Assembly: GCA_029556545.1 (NCBI GenBank) | Contig: JAKQEQ010000098.1 | Coordinates: 1-64,000, forward strand | Direction of reading: 5' to 3' | Length of the DNA: 64,000 nucleotides | Source of the DNA: Candidatus Hydrogenedentota bacterium | Lineage (GTDB): Bacteria > Hydrogenedentota > Hydrogenedentia > Hydrogenedentales > JAGMZX01 | In this document: positions 1 to 9,159 of the stretch, one piece after another | Numbering within the stretch: the first letter of the stretch is position 1 | How the letters are laid out: each line of letters starts with the position of its first letter | Position numbers and translations under genes: made by a program | Notes under the pieces: generated by a model | What the model was told of the DNA's origin: nothing | What the model saw: the letters and a program-made list of their open reading frames with translations, nothing else | Database searches by the model: none

Positions 1-2466
1 ACCGCCGCCACCACCGCCCGGACCGCCAGCGAGTTCGAGATTATTGGCGCTGCCCGCGAACGCGGGATTGGTTGCGGGCGCCTGCCCCGTACCGCCGTTG
101 CCGCCCGCTGCGCCGGTACCACCCGTACCGCCTTGATTGCCGCCAGCACCGCCGCCGCCGGGATTGCCATTGTTCAAAGCCACCGGTCCGCCGCCAACGC
201 CGCCGGCGGCGGAATCCGATCGCCCCGTGCCACCGTTGGTGGTGGTGCTAGCAGTGCCCTTGCCGCCACCCGCGCCGCCACTACCGGGGGTGCCTTGTCC
301 GCGAAAACCTGCCTGCCCCGGGTCACCGGGACTTCCGTTACCACCATCGGTGCCGACGTAGCCGCTGCCGCCATTCGAACCGCCGTTACGCCCGCTTCCG
401 GTAGCGCCGGCGCCAAGACCATTTCCATAGTCAGTAAAAAGGTTAGGTGAACCCGCGCCACCGCCGACCGCCGCCCCCCCGCCGCCGCCGGTGTTGCCGC
501 CTGCGCCGCCCTGGCCACCGGGCCCGCCTTGGCCGCCCGCGCGGGCGGCGGGCGCGGCGGATACATCGAGCGGGGCGTTCCAGACAATGTTTTCCGTGGC
601 CGCGATGGCCAGCGGATTGTCGCCGGTGACACTTACCGTGACGCCCGCCGGCACGACGACCTCGGCAAAATTGAATTTCGCCACGAGGTCGCCCGCGCCC
701 ACGTCGATGAGTTCGCCCTGAATAATCGTGCCCGCGTTCACCCGATACGTGGGCGGGGTCGCGCCGACGCCGGTGTAGATGGTCAACGTATTGCCGCCGC
801 TGAGGATCAGATTGCCGAGCGAGCCGTTGCTGAGATAGGGGTCGCCGCCCGCGGCGGGGGGCAGGTTGAATCGAAAGCCGCTGTATGTCGCGGGTGTATT
901 CGGATTGTTCAGTGCGTCGACCGCCGCGCCCGGCGGAATCGTCACGTCCACGAGAATATCGCCGGTGCGGCTGACGGACACGTTGAAGGTATACGTGGCG
1001 CCGCTGCCGGCGAAGTTGGTGACTTGCGCCGTGCCGGGGCCGCTAACGGCCAGTTGGATATCGCTCGCGGTTAAGCCGGTGACGGGCTCGCTGAAGTTCG
1101 CCGTGAACGGCGCCGAGGTGAGGAATGTCGGACTGCTGATGCCCGGCGTAAGTGTGACACTCGGCGGGCCCGCGTCGATGAGGTAGTACTCGCCGTTCGT
1201 GAACGTCACATTGCCGGCGGTCGGGGGCACGCCGTTATTGCCCGCAAGCCGCCAGTTCATGTCGTATACCGTGTCGCAGTCGATGAAGTCGATGCTGATT
1301 TGGCCCTCGCCGTTGCCCCGGTTCACGGTGACCGTGCGCGTCGCGCCACTGCCGCTGACGCCGGTGACGGTAGCGCCGGTGATCGTGGGCGAGGCGTCAA
1401 TGGCAAAGTCCGCCGCCACAACTGAACGCACGTCCTCGCTGAACGTAACGGTGAATTCAAGGATCAGGTTCGCGGTCGGGTTTTGCGCGCCCGCCTTGCG
1501 TGTGATCGAAAGCACCGTCGGCCCGGTCAGGTCCGCGAGCCAGCCCGCGAAACCTTGGCCGAGAGCGCTCGCGCACAGGTCTTTGTAACCGGTGGTGTTC
1601 AGATGAATCGGGTCGTTGCCGTTATCGGCAAGGCCGTCGCGCGGCGTCGGGTAAATGGGGTTACCGCCCGGATAGGGCGAATAGGACGGCGGCCAGCCGG
1701 GGGGCGGTACACTCGCCGGGCCGAACGGCGGACGATAGACCGGGCCCGCGTCGATAAACCCGGGATGCCCGTGGCGGTATTGTTGCAGCCCCCAGTTATG
1801 CACGTAGAGCACGCGATTGCGGGAAGTCGCGATGGCGCGTTTACGCAGACCCATGTTGGCGAAGGCGTTGTTGACCTGGCCTGGCGAAGGATTGCCGAGA
1901 TTAGCCTGGAAGACTTGCGCGCCCTGAATGCCCGCAAGCGAGGTCTCCCAGAGGTTCAGGTAGTCGTAATCGATCAGGCCGATTTTGATGTCCGGCCGCA
2001 GGCTCAAACAGTAGTCCACGATGACAGTGATGTCGGCTTGCATCTGGTCGAAGAGTGCGCTTTCCTGCGCGGAGGACAGACCCGTATGCCAGCCGCCCGC
2101 CAGTTGACCGGCCAGCATGTCGTTGCCACCGATGCTCAAATGAATAATGTCAACACTTGGGTTCGCGGCAACCGCCTGCCCTATCAGCGCCAGCGCGCCG
2201 GGGTCCTTCCACACCGAGGCCGTCGTGCCGCCGATGGCCGTCGTTGATCCCTCGACGCCCCACTGGCTGAGGCCATACGTGCTGAGCACGGGTGGCCAGG
2301 CGTTCTTCGTCCAGACTTGTTCCGCCCAACTGTCGCCGACCAGCAGGATGCGCTTCGTCTGCGCTTCCGCCCCCGGCATCAACAAGGTCGATACCCCGAC
2401 TACGAGCGCGAGAACCGCGAAGAAACGGCCACCGCAACCTTGCTCGTAACCCCGTCGTGCGCGCAT
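1..2466 (-). CDS. Secreted SGNH/GDSL-family hydrolase with Ig-like and glycine-rich C-terminal regions (3' end outside window)
   Basis: The reading frame is open from an ATG at 2466 to the left edge (822 codons, no stop), so the C-terminus is missing. An AAAGG ribosome site lies about 9 bases upstream. Residues 1-35 form a signal peptide ending near AEA-Q. The catalytic blocks of the SGNH superfamily are visible: GDSW with the nucleophile Ser near residue 46, SIGGNDM with Asn near 115, and DPIHLN with the Asp/His pair near 285. This predicts an exported esterase, lipase or carbohydrate deacetylase; the substrate cannot be told. Residues about 300-610 read as bacterial Ig-like/cadherin-like sandwiches (for example SEPVTGLTASD). 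From about 612 the chain is almost only Gly with Ala, Thr, Asn and Ser, resembling PGRS-like low-complexity surface regions. No neighbour is in the same operon. Confidence 0.85.
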   Translation of the reverse strand, partial: MRARRGYEQGCGGRFFAVLALVVGVSTLLMPGAEAQTKRILLVGDSWAEQVWTKNAWPPVLSTYGLSQWGVEGSTTAIGGTTASVWKDPGALALIGQAVAANPSVDIIHLSIGGNDMLAGQLAGGWHTGLSSAQESALFDQMQADITVIVDYCLSLRPDIKIGLIDYDYLNLWETSLAGIQGAQVFQANLGNPSPGQVNNAFANMGLRKRAIATSRNRVLYVHNWGLQQYRHGHPGFIDAGPVYRPPFGPASVPPPGWPPSYSPYPGGNPIYPTPRDGLADNGNDPIHLNTTGYKDLCASALGQGFAGWLADLTGPTVLSITRKAGAQNPTANLILEFTVTFSEDVRSVVAADFAIDASPTITGATVTGVSGSGATRTVTVNRGNGEGQISIDFIDCDTVYDMNWRLAGNNGVPPTAGNVTFTNGEYYLIDAGPPSVTLTPGISSPTFLTSAPFTANFSEPVTGLTASDIQLAVSGPGTAQVTNFAGSGATYTFNVSVSRTGDILVDVTIPPGAAVDALNNPNTPATYSGFRFNLPPAAGGDPYLSNGSLGNLILSGGNTLTIYTGVGATPPTYRVNAGTIIQGELIDVGAGDLVAKFNFAEVVVPAGVTVSVTGDNPLAIAATENIVWNAPLDVSAAPAARAGGQGGPGGQGGAGGNTGGGGGAAVGGGAGSPNLFTDYGNGLGAGATGSGRNGGSNGGSGYVGTDGGNGSPGDPGQAGFRGQGTPGSGGAGGGKGTASTTTNGGTGRSDSAAGGVGGGPVALNNGNPGGGGAGGNQGGTGGTGAAGGNGGTGQAPATNPAFAGSANNLELAGGPGGGGGG

Positions 2467-2819
2467 AGAACACCCTTTCCATGCTCTGCTTCCCGTTGCT
2501 GCGCGAGAAGCCGCTTGTATCGAATGAATTACCTGTTCATCTAATATGCTTGCGCCTGTCAACCCGGACTGCAACAGTGGACAATGCCCGGTCGCCATAA
2601 TAAGGTACCACATTCCATGCGATTTGTCCAGATCGCCCCAATACAAATAAGGCACAAAATATTCGGGCCAATTACGGGATTATCTCCCGGCCACGAAGCA
2701 ATCTACCACAACCGAGCCGACTACTACCGACCTTGCGCCCGATACCCGCGTTGTCTCAGCCCTTTGTCATTCTCATCAGGACGCGAAATCCCGCCTGCAG
2801 TCCCGGAGATCAGCGTTTC
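2467..2819. other. Divergent intergenic region without a gene
   Basis: This stretch separates the leftward hydrolase from the rightward polyphosphate kinase. An ORF can be extended upstream of the kinase start through most of it, but the predicted peptide has no recognisable content and lies upstream of the kinase promoter. A TTGACA hexamer on the minus strand (2557-2562) could be a -35 box for the hydrolase, but no convincing -10 box lies at the right distance. I see no RNA gene here. Confidence 0.5.
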
Positions 2820-2848
2820 TTGCAGTGCGGGAAGCACCAGGATACACT
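2820..2848 (+). promoter_or_regulatory. Sigma-70-type promoter for the polyphosphate kinase gene
   Basis: TTGCAG (2820-2825) and TACACT (2843-2848) are separated by exactly 17 bases. The expected transcription start near 2855 leaves a leader of about 20 bases before the ATG at 2875. This supports that ATG over the longer upstream extension of the frame. The call rests on sequence only. Confidence 0.5.
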
Positions 2849-2874
2849 CAGCCAATCTCGCGGGAGATGCGACA

Positions 2875-4353
2875 ATGTTGGAAACCGTTGATCTGAAAGC
2901 CAAGTTGAGCAAGGAGGAGTATAAGGGGACGATGGAGGCGTTGGACCTGCAACTGCCGGCGCTACACCGGGGACTGCACACGGCGGGCGTGCCGGTGTTG
3001 ATCGTGTTCGAGGGATGGGACGCCGCGGGCAAGGGCACGGTGTTGAGCCGGCTGCTGCAGCCGCTCGACCCGCGCGGCTTCAAGGTGTACACCATCAAGC
3101 CGCCGACGGAGGAGGAACGCTTCTATCCCCCGATGTGGCGTTTCTGGGGGAATCTGCCGCCGGACGGCACGATTGGCATTTACGACCGAAGCTGGTACCG
3201 GCAGGTGCTTGAGGAATATGTCGAGAGCGGCCGGGACAAGGCGCCGGTCGATGCGGCGTATGAGCGCATCCGCGTCTTCGAGCGGCAACTGACGGACAAC
3301 GGCGCAATCGTTGTGAAGTTCTTCCTGCACATCAGTAAGAAGGAACAAGCGAAACGGTTCAAGAAGCTCGAAGCGGACCTGGCGTTCGCGTGGCGCGTCG
3401 GCGACGCGGAGCGGCGGCAACACAGGTGCTACGACGAATACGCCCAGGCCGTCGAGGATATGGTGCGGGAGACTTCGACGCCGAACGCCCCGTGGACGCT
3501 GGTCCCGGCGACGGACGAGCGCTTCGCCCGCGTCAAGGTCGCGGAGACGCTGGCGGCCGCGTTGGTGAATCCGCTGGCGGCGCGTCCCCCGGCGCGGATA
3601 AACGTGCCGCCCGACGCGCCGCGGCGCACAAGCCCGCTGGACCGCGTCGATCTGACGGAGACGGCATCGGCGGAAGACTACGGCGCGGCACTGGCCGAAC
3701 TGCAAGCGGAGCTGCGTCGTCTTCAGCACCTGTGCTACAAGGAGCGTCGGCCGGTCGCGATCGTTTACGAAGGGTGGGACGCGGCAGGAAAGGGGGGCAA
3801 TATCCGGCGTCTGGTGCGCGACCTCGATCCGCGCGGCTACGAGGTGGTGCCCTTTGCCGCGCCGGAAGGGGACGAGAAGCGGCATCATTATCTGTGGCGG
3901 TTCTGGCGGGCGCTGCCGAAGGCCGGGCACCTCACGGTCTTCGATCGCTCGTGGTACGGGCGGGTGCTGGTCGAGCGGGTCGAAGGGTTCGCGAGTTACG
4001 TCGAGTGGGCGCGGGCCTATCGCGAAATCAACGAGTTCGAGGCCGACCTCGTGGATTACGGAATGGTGGTAATCAAGTTCTGGCTGCATATCTCGAAGGA
4101 AGAGCAACTGGCGCGATTCGAGGCGCGGCAAAACGCGCCCGAGAAGCGCTGGAAGATCACGGACGAGGACTGGCGCAACCGCGAAAGGTGGGACGAGTAC
4201 TGGCAGGCGGTCTCCGACATGGTCGAGCGGACTTCGACCGTGCACGCGCCGTGGACCATCGTCGAGGGGGACGACAAACGCCACGCCCGGCTCAAGACAC
4301 TCCGCACCGTGGTCGAACGCGTCGGCGCGGCCCTCTCGTCTCGCACAGGATAG
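2875..4353 (+). CDS. pap: Class II polyphosphate kinase 2 (polyphosphate:AMP phosphotransferase), two fused PPK2 domains
   Basis: The 492-residue protein is a tandem duplication of the PPK2 P-loop kinase fold. Walker A EGWDAAGKG appears in both halves (near residues 45 and 300), each followed by a DPRG(F/Y) lid motif and a Walker B-like DRSWY motif (DRSWYRQVL and DRSWYGRVL). Two-domain PPK2 proteins of about 500 residues belong to class II, whose known members phosphorylate AMP to ADP with inorganic polyphosphate, so a role in nucleotide recharging in the cytosol is likely. The start at 2875 is chosen because GGGAGA lies 8 bases upstream and a promoter ends at 2848; the frame stays open back to 2584 but that part has no domain. 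The gene stands alone; a palindromic repeat follows its stop by 13 bases. Confidence 0.92.
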   Translation: MLETVDLKAKLSKEEYKGTMEALDLQLPALHRGLHTAGVPVLIVFEGWDAAGKGTVLSRLLQPLDPRGFKVYTIKPPTEEERFYPPMWRFWGNLPPDGTIGIYDRSWYRQVLEEYVESGRDKAPVDAAYERIRVFERQLTDNGAIVVKFFLHISKKEQAKRFKKLEADLAFAWRVGDAERRQHRCYDEYAQAVEDMVRETSTPNAPWTLVPATDERFARVKVAETLAAALVNPLAARPPARINVPPDAPRRTSPLDRVDLTETASAEDYGAALAELQAELRRLQHLCYKERRPVAIVYEGWDAAGKGGNIRRLVRDLDPRGYEVVPFAAPEGDEKRHHYLWRFWRALPKAGHLTVFDRSWYGRVLVERVEGFASYVEWARAYREINEFEADLVDYGMVVIKFWLHISKEEQLARFEARQNAPEKRWKITDEDWRNRERWDEYWQAVSDMVERTSTVHAPWTIVEGDDKRHARLKTLRTVVERVGAALSSRTG

Positions 4354-4366
4354 GGGACGAGGGATG

Positions 4367-4426
4367 GGGGACAGGCACGTCTCGAAGATTTATCCGCCGC
4401 AGGTAGACTCGCTTGTGCCAGTCCCC
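4367..4426. repeat. Interspersed near-palindrome GGGGACAGGCAC...GTGCCAGTCCCC, long-loop version
   Basis: Twelve-base arms (4367-4378 and 4415-4426) are complementary apart from one base. The same arms occur at 25462-25502 and 39854-39894 with a shorter loop. Here the loop carries 19 additional bases between two AGA triplets. The element lies between the convergent polyphosphate kinase and symporter genes, 13 bases after the first and 10 bases after the second, so it may also act as a bidirectional terminator. Confidence 0.75.
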
Positions 4427-4436
4427 GGGGTGGCGC

Positions 4437-5771
4437 CTACCCCCGGTCCGGCGTGTTCCAAAGGTGCTTGCGGGTCTCGGCGACAATGACCGGACTCAGC
4501 ACCAGTAAGGCGATGAGATTGGGCACGGCCATGAGCGCGTTGGCGATGTCCGCGAAATCCCACACCACCTTGAGCGTCGCTACGGACCCGACCATGACGG
4601 AGGTGACCCACAGCAGGCGATAGGGGAGCACGGCGCCCTTGCCGAAGAGATATTCGACGGCGCGCTCGCCGTAGTAAGACCAACCGAGGATCGTCGAATA
4701 GACAAAGGTCAGCAGGCCCAGCGTCAGCACGGCGGGTCCGAAATGGTGAAGCTGGCCGAAGGCCGCCTTGGTCAGGGCGGCGCCGTCCGCGCCTGTCTGC
4801 CAGAGTCCCGAGTTCACCACGACAAGTCCCGTCATGGCGCAGACCACGACCGTGTCCCAGAAGGTGCCTGAGGCCGATACCAGCGCCTGGCGCACGGGGT
4901 CTTTGGTCTGGGCCGCCGCGGCGACGATGGGCGCGCTGCCAAGGCCCGATTCGTTCGAGAAGAGGCCGCGCGCGATGCCGTAACGCATGGCCTGCGCGAT
5001 GCCCGCGCCGAGGAATCCGCCTGCGGCGGCGTGGCCCGTGAAGGCGCTGCGCACGATGAGCGCGATCGTTCCGGGAATCCCGGCAACATTGAGTACAAGT
5101 AGCGCGAGACACCCCAGCACGTAAGTAATCGCCATGAACGGCACGAGCATTTGGCATACGCGTGCAATCGAGCGCACGCCCCCGAGCACCACGAGCGCCG
5201 TCAGTATGCTTAGCACGATGCCCGTCGCCCACGTGGGCACGCCGAAGGTGTCATGCACGTTGATGGATACCGCGTTCGCCTGCACGAGGTTGCCGATGCC
5301 GAACGCGGCAATTGCGGTGAAGACCGCGAAAACTACGCCCAACGCCTTGACGTTCATGCCGCGTTCGAGCACGTACATCGGCCCGCCCGCCATCGTGCCG
5401 TCCGGCATGGTCACGCGATATTTGACCGCCAAGAGCGCCTCCGAGTACTTCGTCGCGATGCCGAACACACCGGTGAGCCACATCCACAGCACCGCGCCCG
5501 GCCCGCCCAGTGCCACGGCGGTGGCCACGCCGACGATGTTGCCGGTGCCTATGGTCGCGGCCAGCGCGGTGGTCAGCGCGCCGAAATGGCTGATGTCGCC
5601 CTCGCCTTCCTTGTGCCGCTCGAGCGAGAGGCGTATGGCGCGCCCGATATATCGCTGGATGAAGCGCAGCCGAAAGGTAAGAAACAGGTGGGTGCCAAAG
5701 AGCAGGATGAGCATGGGCGGTCCCCACGCCATGCCGCTCGCCTTTCCCAGCAATGCCTCGAGGGTCTCCAT
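4437..5771 (-). CDS. Sodium:alanine/glycine symporter (AGCS family)
   Basis: The 444-residue polytopic membrane protein has the AGCS pattern: an N-terminal amphipathic segment, LFLTFRLRFIQ, then about ten hydrophobic helices, with the family-typical stretches WLTGVFGIATKYSEALLAVK and SNESGLGSAPIVAAAAQT. Members import alanine or glycine with Na+ across the inner membrane. The start at 5771 has AGAGGAG eight bases upstream; the frame is open 34 codons further, but that part covers an intergenic palindrome. No partner gene is adjacent in the same direction, and the upstream gene is separated by a hairpin element. The family call is firm, the exact substrate is not. Confidence 0.9.
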   Translation of the reverse strand: METLEALLGKASGMAWGPPMLILLFGTHLFLTFRLRFIQRYIGRAIRLSLERHKEGEGDISHFGALTTALAATIGTGNIVGVATAVALGGPGAVLWMWLTGVFGIATKYSEALLAVKYRVTMPDGTMAGGPMYVLERGMNVKALGVVFAVFTAIAAFGIGNLVQANAVSINVHDTFGVPTWATGIVLSILTALVVLGGVRSIARVCQMLVPFMAITYVLGCLALLVLNVAGIPGTIALIVRSAFTGHAAAGGFLGAGIAQAMRYGIARGLFSNESGLGSAPIVAAAAQTKDPVRQALVSASGTFWDTVVVCAMTGLVVVNSGLWQTGADGAALTKAAFGQLHHFGPAVLTLGLLTFVYSTILGWSYYGERAVEYLFGKGAVLPYRLLWVTSVMVGSVATLKVVWDFADIANALMAVPNLIALLVLSPVIVAETRKHLWNTPDRG

Positions 5772-5796
5772 GCCATCTCCTCTTATGCTCTCGTTT

Positions 5797-5843
5797 GGAG
5801 TGCACCCTTCACGGTGCAATAGCCGGGCTGAAGCCCGCACTCC
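5797..5843. repeat. Cloverleaf-like palindromic element (outer stem plus two hairpins)
   Basis: Outer arms GGAGTGC and GCACTCC enclose two hairpins: TGCACC/GGTGCA and CGGGCT/AGCCCG. The folded form is a three-way junction. Elements of the same architecture but different sequence occur at 17479-17530 and 48918-48971. It lies upstream of the symporter start, between two leftward genes. Confidence 0.65.
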
Positions 5844-5862
5844 GAACAGACGACAACCGCCG

Positions 5863-7086
5863 TCACTCACCAAACGCGGACTGGATGGCGTCCGTGCTCG
5901 CGCCCAGGCAGGCTCCCGCGACGGCGCTCAGGGCCGCCTCGTCGCCCTGGAGATGGATGGTGCGGTGCACGTGTGTGATGGAACCCTTCGGCGGCAGGGC
6001 GGCGGCGGGCGAGGAGGTTTCGAGTTCGTAGAAATTGCCCAGACCCGGCTTGCCCGGCGCAAGGGGGCCGTCGTTGTACGAATTCACCACGTCGCCCGCG
6101 TAAGGCGCGTCCTGCAATTCCCACATCGAGTTGACGTAGTCTTCAGCCCCTTCCGGCTTCGTGTAGTGTACGATGGTGAGCGCGTGATTCCGCGCGTCGT
6201 AACTGCCGATCACGGGCTTGGCCCGGCGCGGCGCCACGCCGAGCTTGCCCCGGTGTCGCGCGTCCCCCTTGAAAAACGCGATGTCCTCGCCCACGACAAG
6301 CCGGTCCGGCGGCACTTTCCCAAAATACGCATCATTGATCTTCGGTCCGAGTTCGCTCTCCGGCCCGGCGACAAACGGAACCACGACGGTCGTGTCCGGC
6401 GAGGCGTTGTACATGCCGAGAATCCAGATGGACAGGAGCCCCGTTTCCTTCTGCCACGGCGCATCCCCGACATTGGTCAACGTGTTCTCCGTCTCATATG
6501 CGACCACGTCGAGTCCCTCGGGGAGGTCTACGCCGAGAATCTTGCCGACCTGTTCGGGAGACAACATGCGGACCACGCGGTCGATCCGCACGTCGAAGGA
6601 CGCGCCCGCGCGGTTCCCCACTCGCGTGGTCTTGCGGAAGGAGACGCGGTCGGCGGCCTGTTCGACGACATCAAAGGGTTCCGTGTCGATGACGGCGGGC
6701 GTCTGCCAGTGCTCAAGATCGAAGGGGGCGTCCGGCGCGAAGAAGATCGCGAACTGGCCGCCTTCCGGCCCCATCCAGAACCGATCCTCTCCGCCGTATA
6801 CGTTGATGTGCGGTTGAATCTTTCCGGACGCGATAAGTTCGCGATTGACCCAGCCGAAACTGACGCCCTCCGGGCCGCGCGCCGTACTCGTCATGACGCG
6901 CCCCTGGTACGCAGGCACGACGGCCACTTGCGCTTTCCCTCCCGGCGCGACCAGCGCAATGACGTCGAGATGATCCATCAGAAAGGCGAGGTCGTCCGCG
7001 AAGGTGGGTTGGCCCGACGCCACGACCGGCGCGCCGACAAGCACCGCCATAACCGGCAATGAAACGAATACGAGTTGCTTCATCAT
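5863..7086 (-). CDS. Secreted protein of unknown function, possibly DUF6786-like with a mutarotase-like fold
   Basis: The 407-residue protein begins with a clear signal peptide (MKQLVFVSLPVMAVLVGAP, cleavage near ASG-Q). The remainder is rich in beta-strand-like segments: VNRELIASGKIQPHINVYGG, MGPEGGQFAIFFAP, HVHRTIHLQGD. These suggest a large beta-sandwich like galactose mutarotase-type proteins. I recall similar proteins under DUF6786, but this is from memory and tentative. No catalytic motif can be assigned. The frame begins with two ATG codons (7086 and 7083), with GGGGAA about 10 bases upstream. It could be a periplasmic sugar-binding or epimerase-like protein. Confidence 0.6.
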   Translation of the reverse strand: MMKQLVFVSLPVMAVLVGAPVVASGQPTFADDLAFLMDHLDVIALVAPGGKAQVAVVPAYQGRVMTSTARGPEGVSFGWVNRELIASGKIQPHINVYGGEDRFWMGPEGGQFAIFFAPDAPFDLEHWQTPAVIDTEPFDVVEQAADRVSFRKTTRVGNRAGASFDVRIDRVVRMLSPEQVGKILGVDLPEGLDVVAYETENTLTNVGDAPWQKETGLLSIWILGMYNASPDTTVVVPFVAGPESELGPKINDAYFGKVPPDRLVVGEDIAFFKGDARHRGKLGVAPRRAKPVIGSYDARNHALTIVHYTKPEGAEDYVNSMWELQDAPYAGDVVNSYNDGPLAPGKPGLGNFYELETSSPAAALPPKGSITHVHRTIHLQGDEAALSAVAGACLGASTDAIQSAFGE

Positions 7087-7167
7087 GACAACGTTCCCCT
7101 TTTTGTGTTACCAAAGGTTCAGGCGCGTCATCATAGCCCACGGATGCGCCGCAATTCACGAGAACCA

Positions 7168-7222
7168 GTCGGTCCCGATCGGTCCGATCTGTCCGATCTG
7201 TCCGATCGGTCCGATCCGTCCC
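7168..7222. repeat. Degenerate decamer tandem repeat (GGTCCGATCT type)
   Basis: About five copies of a 10-base unit such as GGTCCGATCT and GTCCGATCTG follow one another between two leftward genes. A related decamer array lies at 9160-9206, on the other side of cstA. Confidence 0.75.
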
Positions 7223-7240
7223 ACCGCTTGCCCGTCGCGT

Positions 7241-9052
7241 TCAGCACGGGCGGTGCGGCGGCATCCCGCCGCCGGACGCGGCCCGCACTGCGACGTGCAG
7301 CGGGGGCAAGGGCGCGGGGAGCACGCCCCTGGCTTTCTTCCACATGAGCGCGCCCTCGATAATCACCCAGACTTGCAGGCATTGCACGGCAATGCCGACG
7401 CCGACGAGCAGCCACTTCTGCTCGGCGTAGAACACGTGTAGTTGATGGTACATGGCCCAGGCGGGCAGCACGATCATCAACGCCAGCGGGACCACGAGGA
7501 ACCATACCGGCCGCTTGTGTCGAATAAGGTAGAAGGCCACCACAAGGAACGCCAGACCGGCCAGCAACTGATTTGTGGTGCCGAAAAGCGGCCAGAGAAT
7601 GGTGCCGCCCGTGCCGGCAGCCCCGCTTGGTCCGGGCACGAGCGCGAGCGCGCCGCCTGTGACCACGGCGACCGTCGTCGCGGCGTATTTGTTCCGCGCG
7701 CCGGGTATGCGCAGGGCGGCCCCGATCTCCTGAATGACATATCGTTGCAGGCGCGTTGCGGTGTCCAGCGTCGTCGCGGCGAAACAGGCGACCATGACCG
7801 CGATGATGGCCTGCGCGTAGCCGAGGGGCAACCCCAAGGCCGCAATCATGTTGCCGCCGCCGTTGACAAACGCGCTTACCGTCGAACTCAGCCCCTCCAT
7901 CTGCTTCCAGGACCCGCCGTAATAGTGGGTCCATGCCGCGCCTCCCGTAAGGCCGCTGTCCTTTAGCCCGAGTCCGACCCCCGCGCAACACGCGACAATC
8001 ACCAGCACCGCCAGCGCGCCTTCGAGTAGCATGCCGCCGTACCCCACGTAGTGCGCGTCCGTCTCCCGGCTCAATTGTTTTGAAGTCGTGCCCGACGAAA
8101 CCAGACAATGAAAGCCGGACACCGCCCCGCACGCGATCGTGATGAACAGAAACGGAAAGATCGGCGGTGCGCCGGGCACGTCGAGATGGAACGCGGGCGC
8201 TACAAACTCCGGCCGCGCGACGGCCAAACCGGTCACCAACAGGACCAAGGCCACCAGTAGTTGATGTGAGTTGATGTAGTCGCGTGGCTGGAGCAGCATC
8301 CATACCGGCAGCACGCTGGCGAAGAAGCAATACACCAGAAGCAGCAGCGTCCAGACCACGACCGGCGAACCCATCCCCGCCCAGAATCCCGCGCCCGGCG
8401 GCGGGTCCGCGCCAAGGGTGATATGCAGCGCCTCGAAGCGCACCCCGAGGAACACGGCGAGGTATAGGACGCCCAGCGCGATCAGACTCGGCAGCAGCAG
8501 CGTGCCGCCGCGCCGTATCCAGAATCCGACGATGACCGCCAACGGCATCGCAATCCAGACGGACAACACCGACTCCGGGTAGACCTTGAAAACGCTGGCG
8601 ATTACCAAGCCGAAGATCGCGATGACGATCATCAGGGCGAAGAAAAGGATGAACAGAAACAATACCCGCGCGCGGCGCGAAATCATGCGCCCGGCCACGT
8701 CGCCGATGGTCTGCCCGCGCGAACGCAGGGACACCACCAGCGCGCCGAAGTCGTGCACCGCTCCAATAAAGATGCTGCCGAACAGGACCCACAGAAGCGC
8801 CGGGCCCCAACCCCAGATCACGGCGAGCGCCGGCCCGACTATCGGGCCCGTGCCCGCAATCGAGGTGAAGTGATGCCCGAAAATCACCTGCCGGTGCGTC
8901 GGCACGTAATCCACGCCGTCATTGACCTCGCGCGACGGCACGAGCGCCTCGGGGTCAAGCCGGAATATCTTGCGCGCGAGGAAGCGGCCGTAGGTGTGAT
9001 ACGCGACGATGAACCCAACGAACGACAGGACCGCCACAAGTAACGTGCTCAT
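7241..9052 (-). CDS. cstA: Carbon starvation protein A family transporter (CstA/BtsT type)
   Basis: The 603-residue protein has many hydrophobic helices and the hallmark stretches of the CstA family: FGHHFTSIAGTGPIVGPAL near residue 60, GAVHDFGALVVSLRSRG, and GFHCLVSSGTTSKQL near residue 310. Characterised relatives import pyruvate or peptides during nutrient limitation. E. coli members are about 700 residues, so this is one of the shorter forms. The start at 9052 has GGAGG 8 bases upstream; an in-frame ATG 75 bases earlier lacks support. Decamer repeat arrays flank the gene on both sides. Confidence 0.9.
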   Translation of the reverse strand: MSTLLVAVLSFVGFIVAYHTYGRFLARKIFRLDPEALVPSREVNDGVDYVPTHRQVIFGHHFTSIAGTGPIVGPALAVIWGWGPALLWVLFGSIFIGAVHDFGALVVSLRSRGQTIGDVAGRMISRRARVLFLFILFFALMIVIAIFGLVIASVFKVYPESVLSVWIAMPLAVIVGFWIRRGGTLLLPSLIALGVLYLAVFLGVRFEALHITLGADPPPGAGFWAGMGSPVVVWTLLLLVYCFFASVLPVWMLLQPRDYINSHQLLVALVLLVTGLAVARPEFVAPAFHLDVPGAPPIFPFLFITIACGAVSGFHCLVSSGTTSKQLSRETDAHYVGYGGMLLEGALAVLVIVACCAGVGLGLKDSGLTGGAAWTHYYGGSWKQMEGLSSTVSAFVNGGGNMIAALGLPLGYAQAIIAVMVACFAATTLDTATRLQRYVIQEIGAALRIPGARNKYAATTVAVVTGGALALVPGPSGAAGTGGTILWPLFGTTNQLLAGLAFLVVAFYLIRHKRPVWFLVVPLALMIVLPAWAMYHQLHVFYAEQKWLLVGVGIAVQCLQVWVIIEGALMWKKARGVLPAPLPPLHVAVRAASGGGMPPHRPC

Positions 9053-9159
9053 CCAACTGCCTCCAGGCGGCGCCCCGGAAAAACACGAGCGCGCCCCATA
9101 ACCCCCTTCAATGTACGACGGCGACATGCGGATTTCAAGGAAGCGCCGCGGAAGATGCG

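Noticed and set aside
2534-2562. Promoter for the leftward SGNH hydrolase using TTGACA at 2557-2562
   Set aside because: No acceptable -10 box lies 16-18 bases downstream of the hexamer on that strand.
2962-4284. 440-codon minus-strand ORF over the polyphosphate kinase gene
   Set aside because: The plus strand has both PPK2 domains with all motifs; the antisense frame has no recognisable features.
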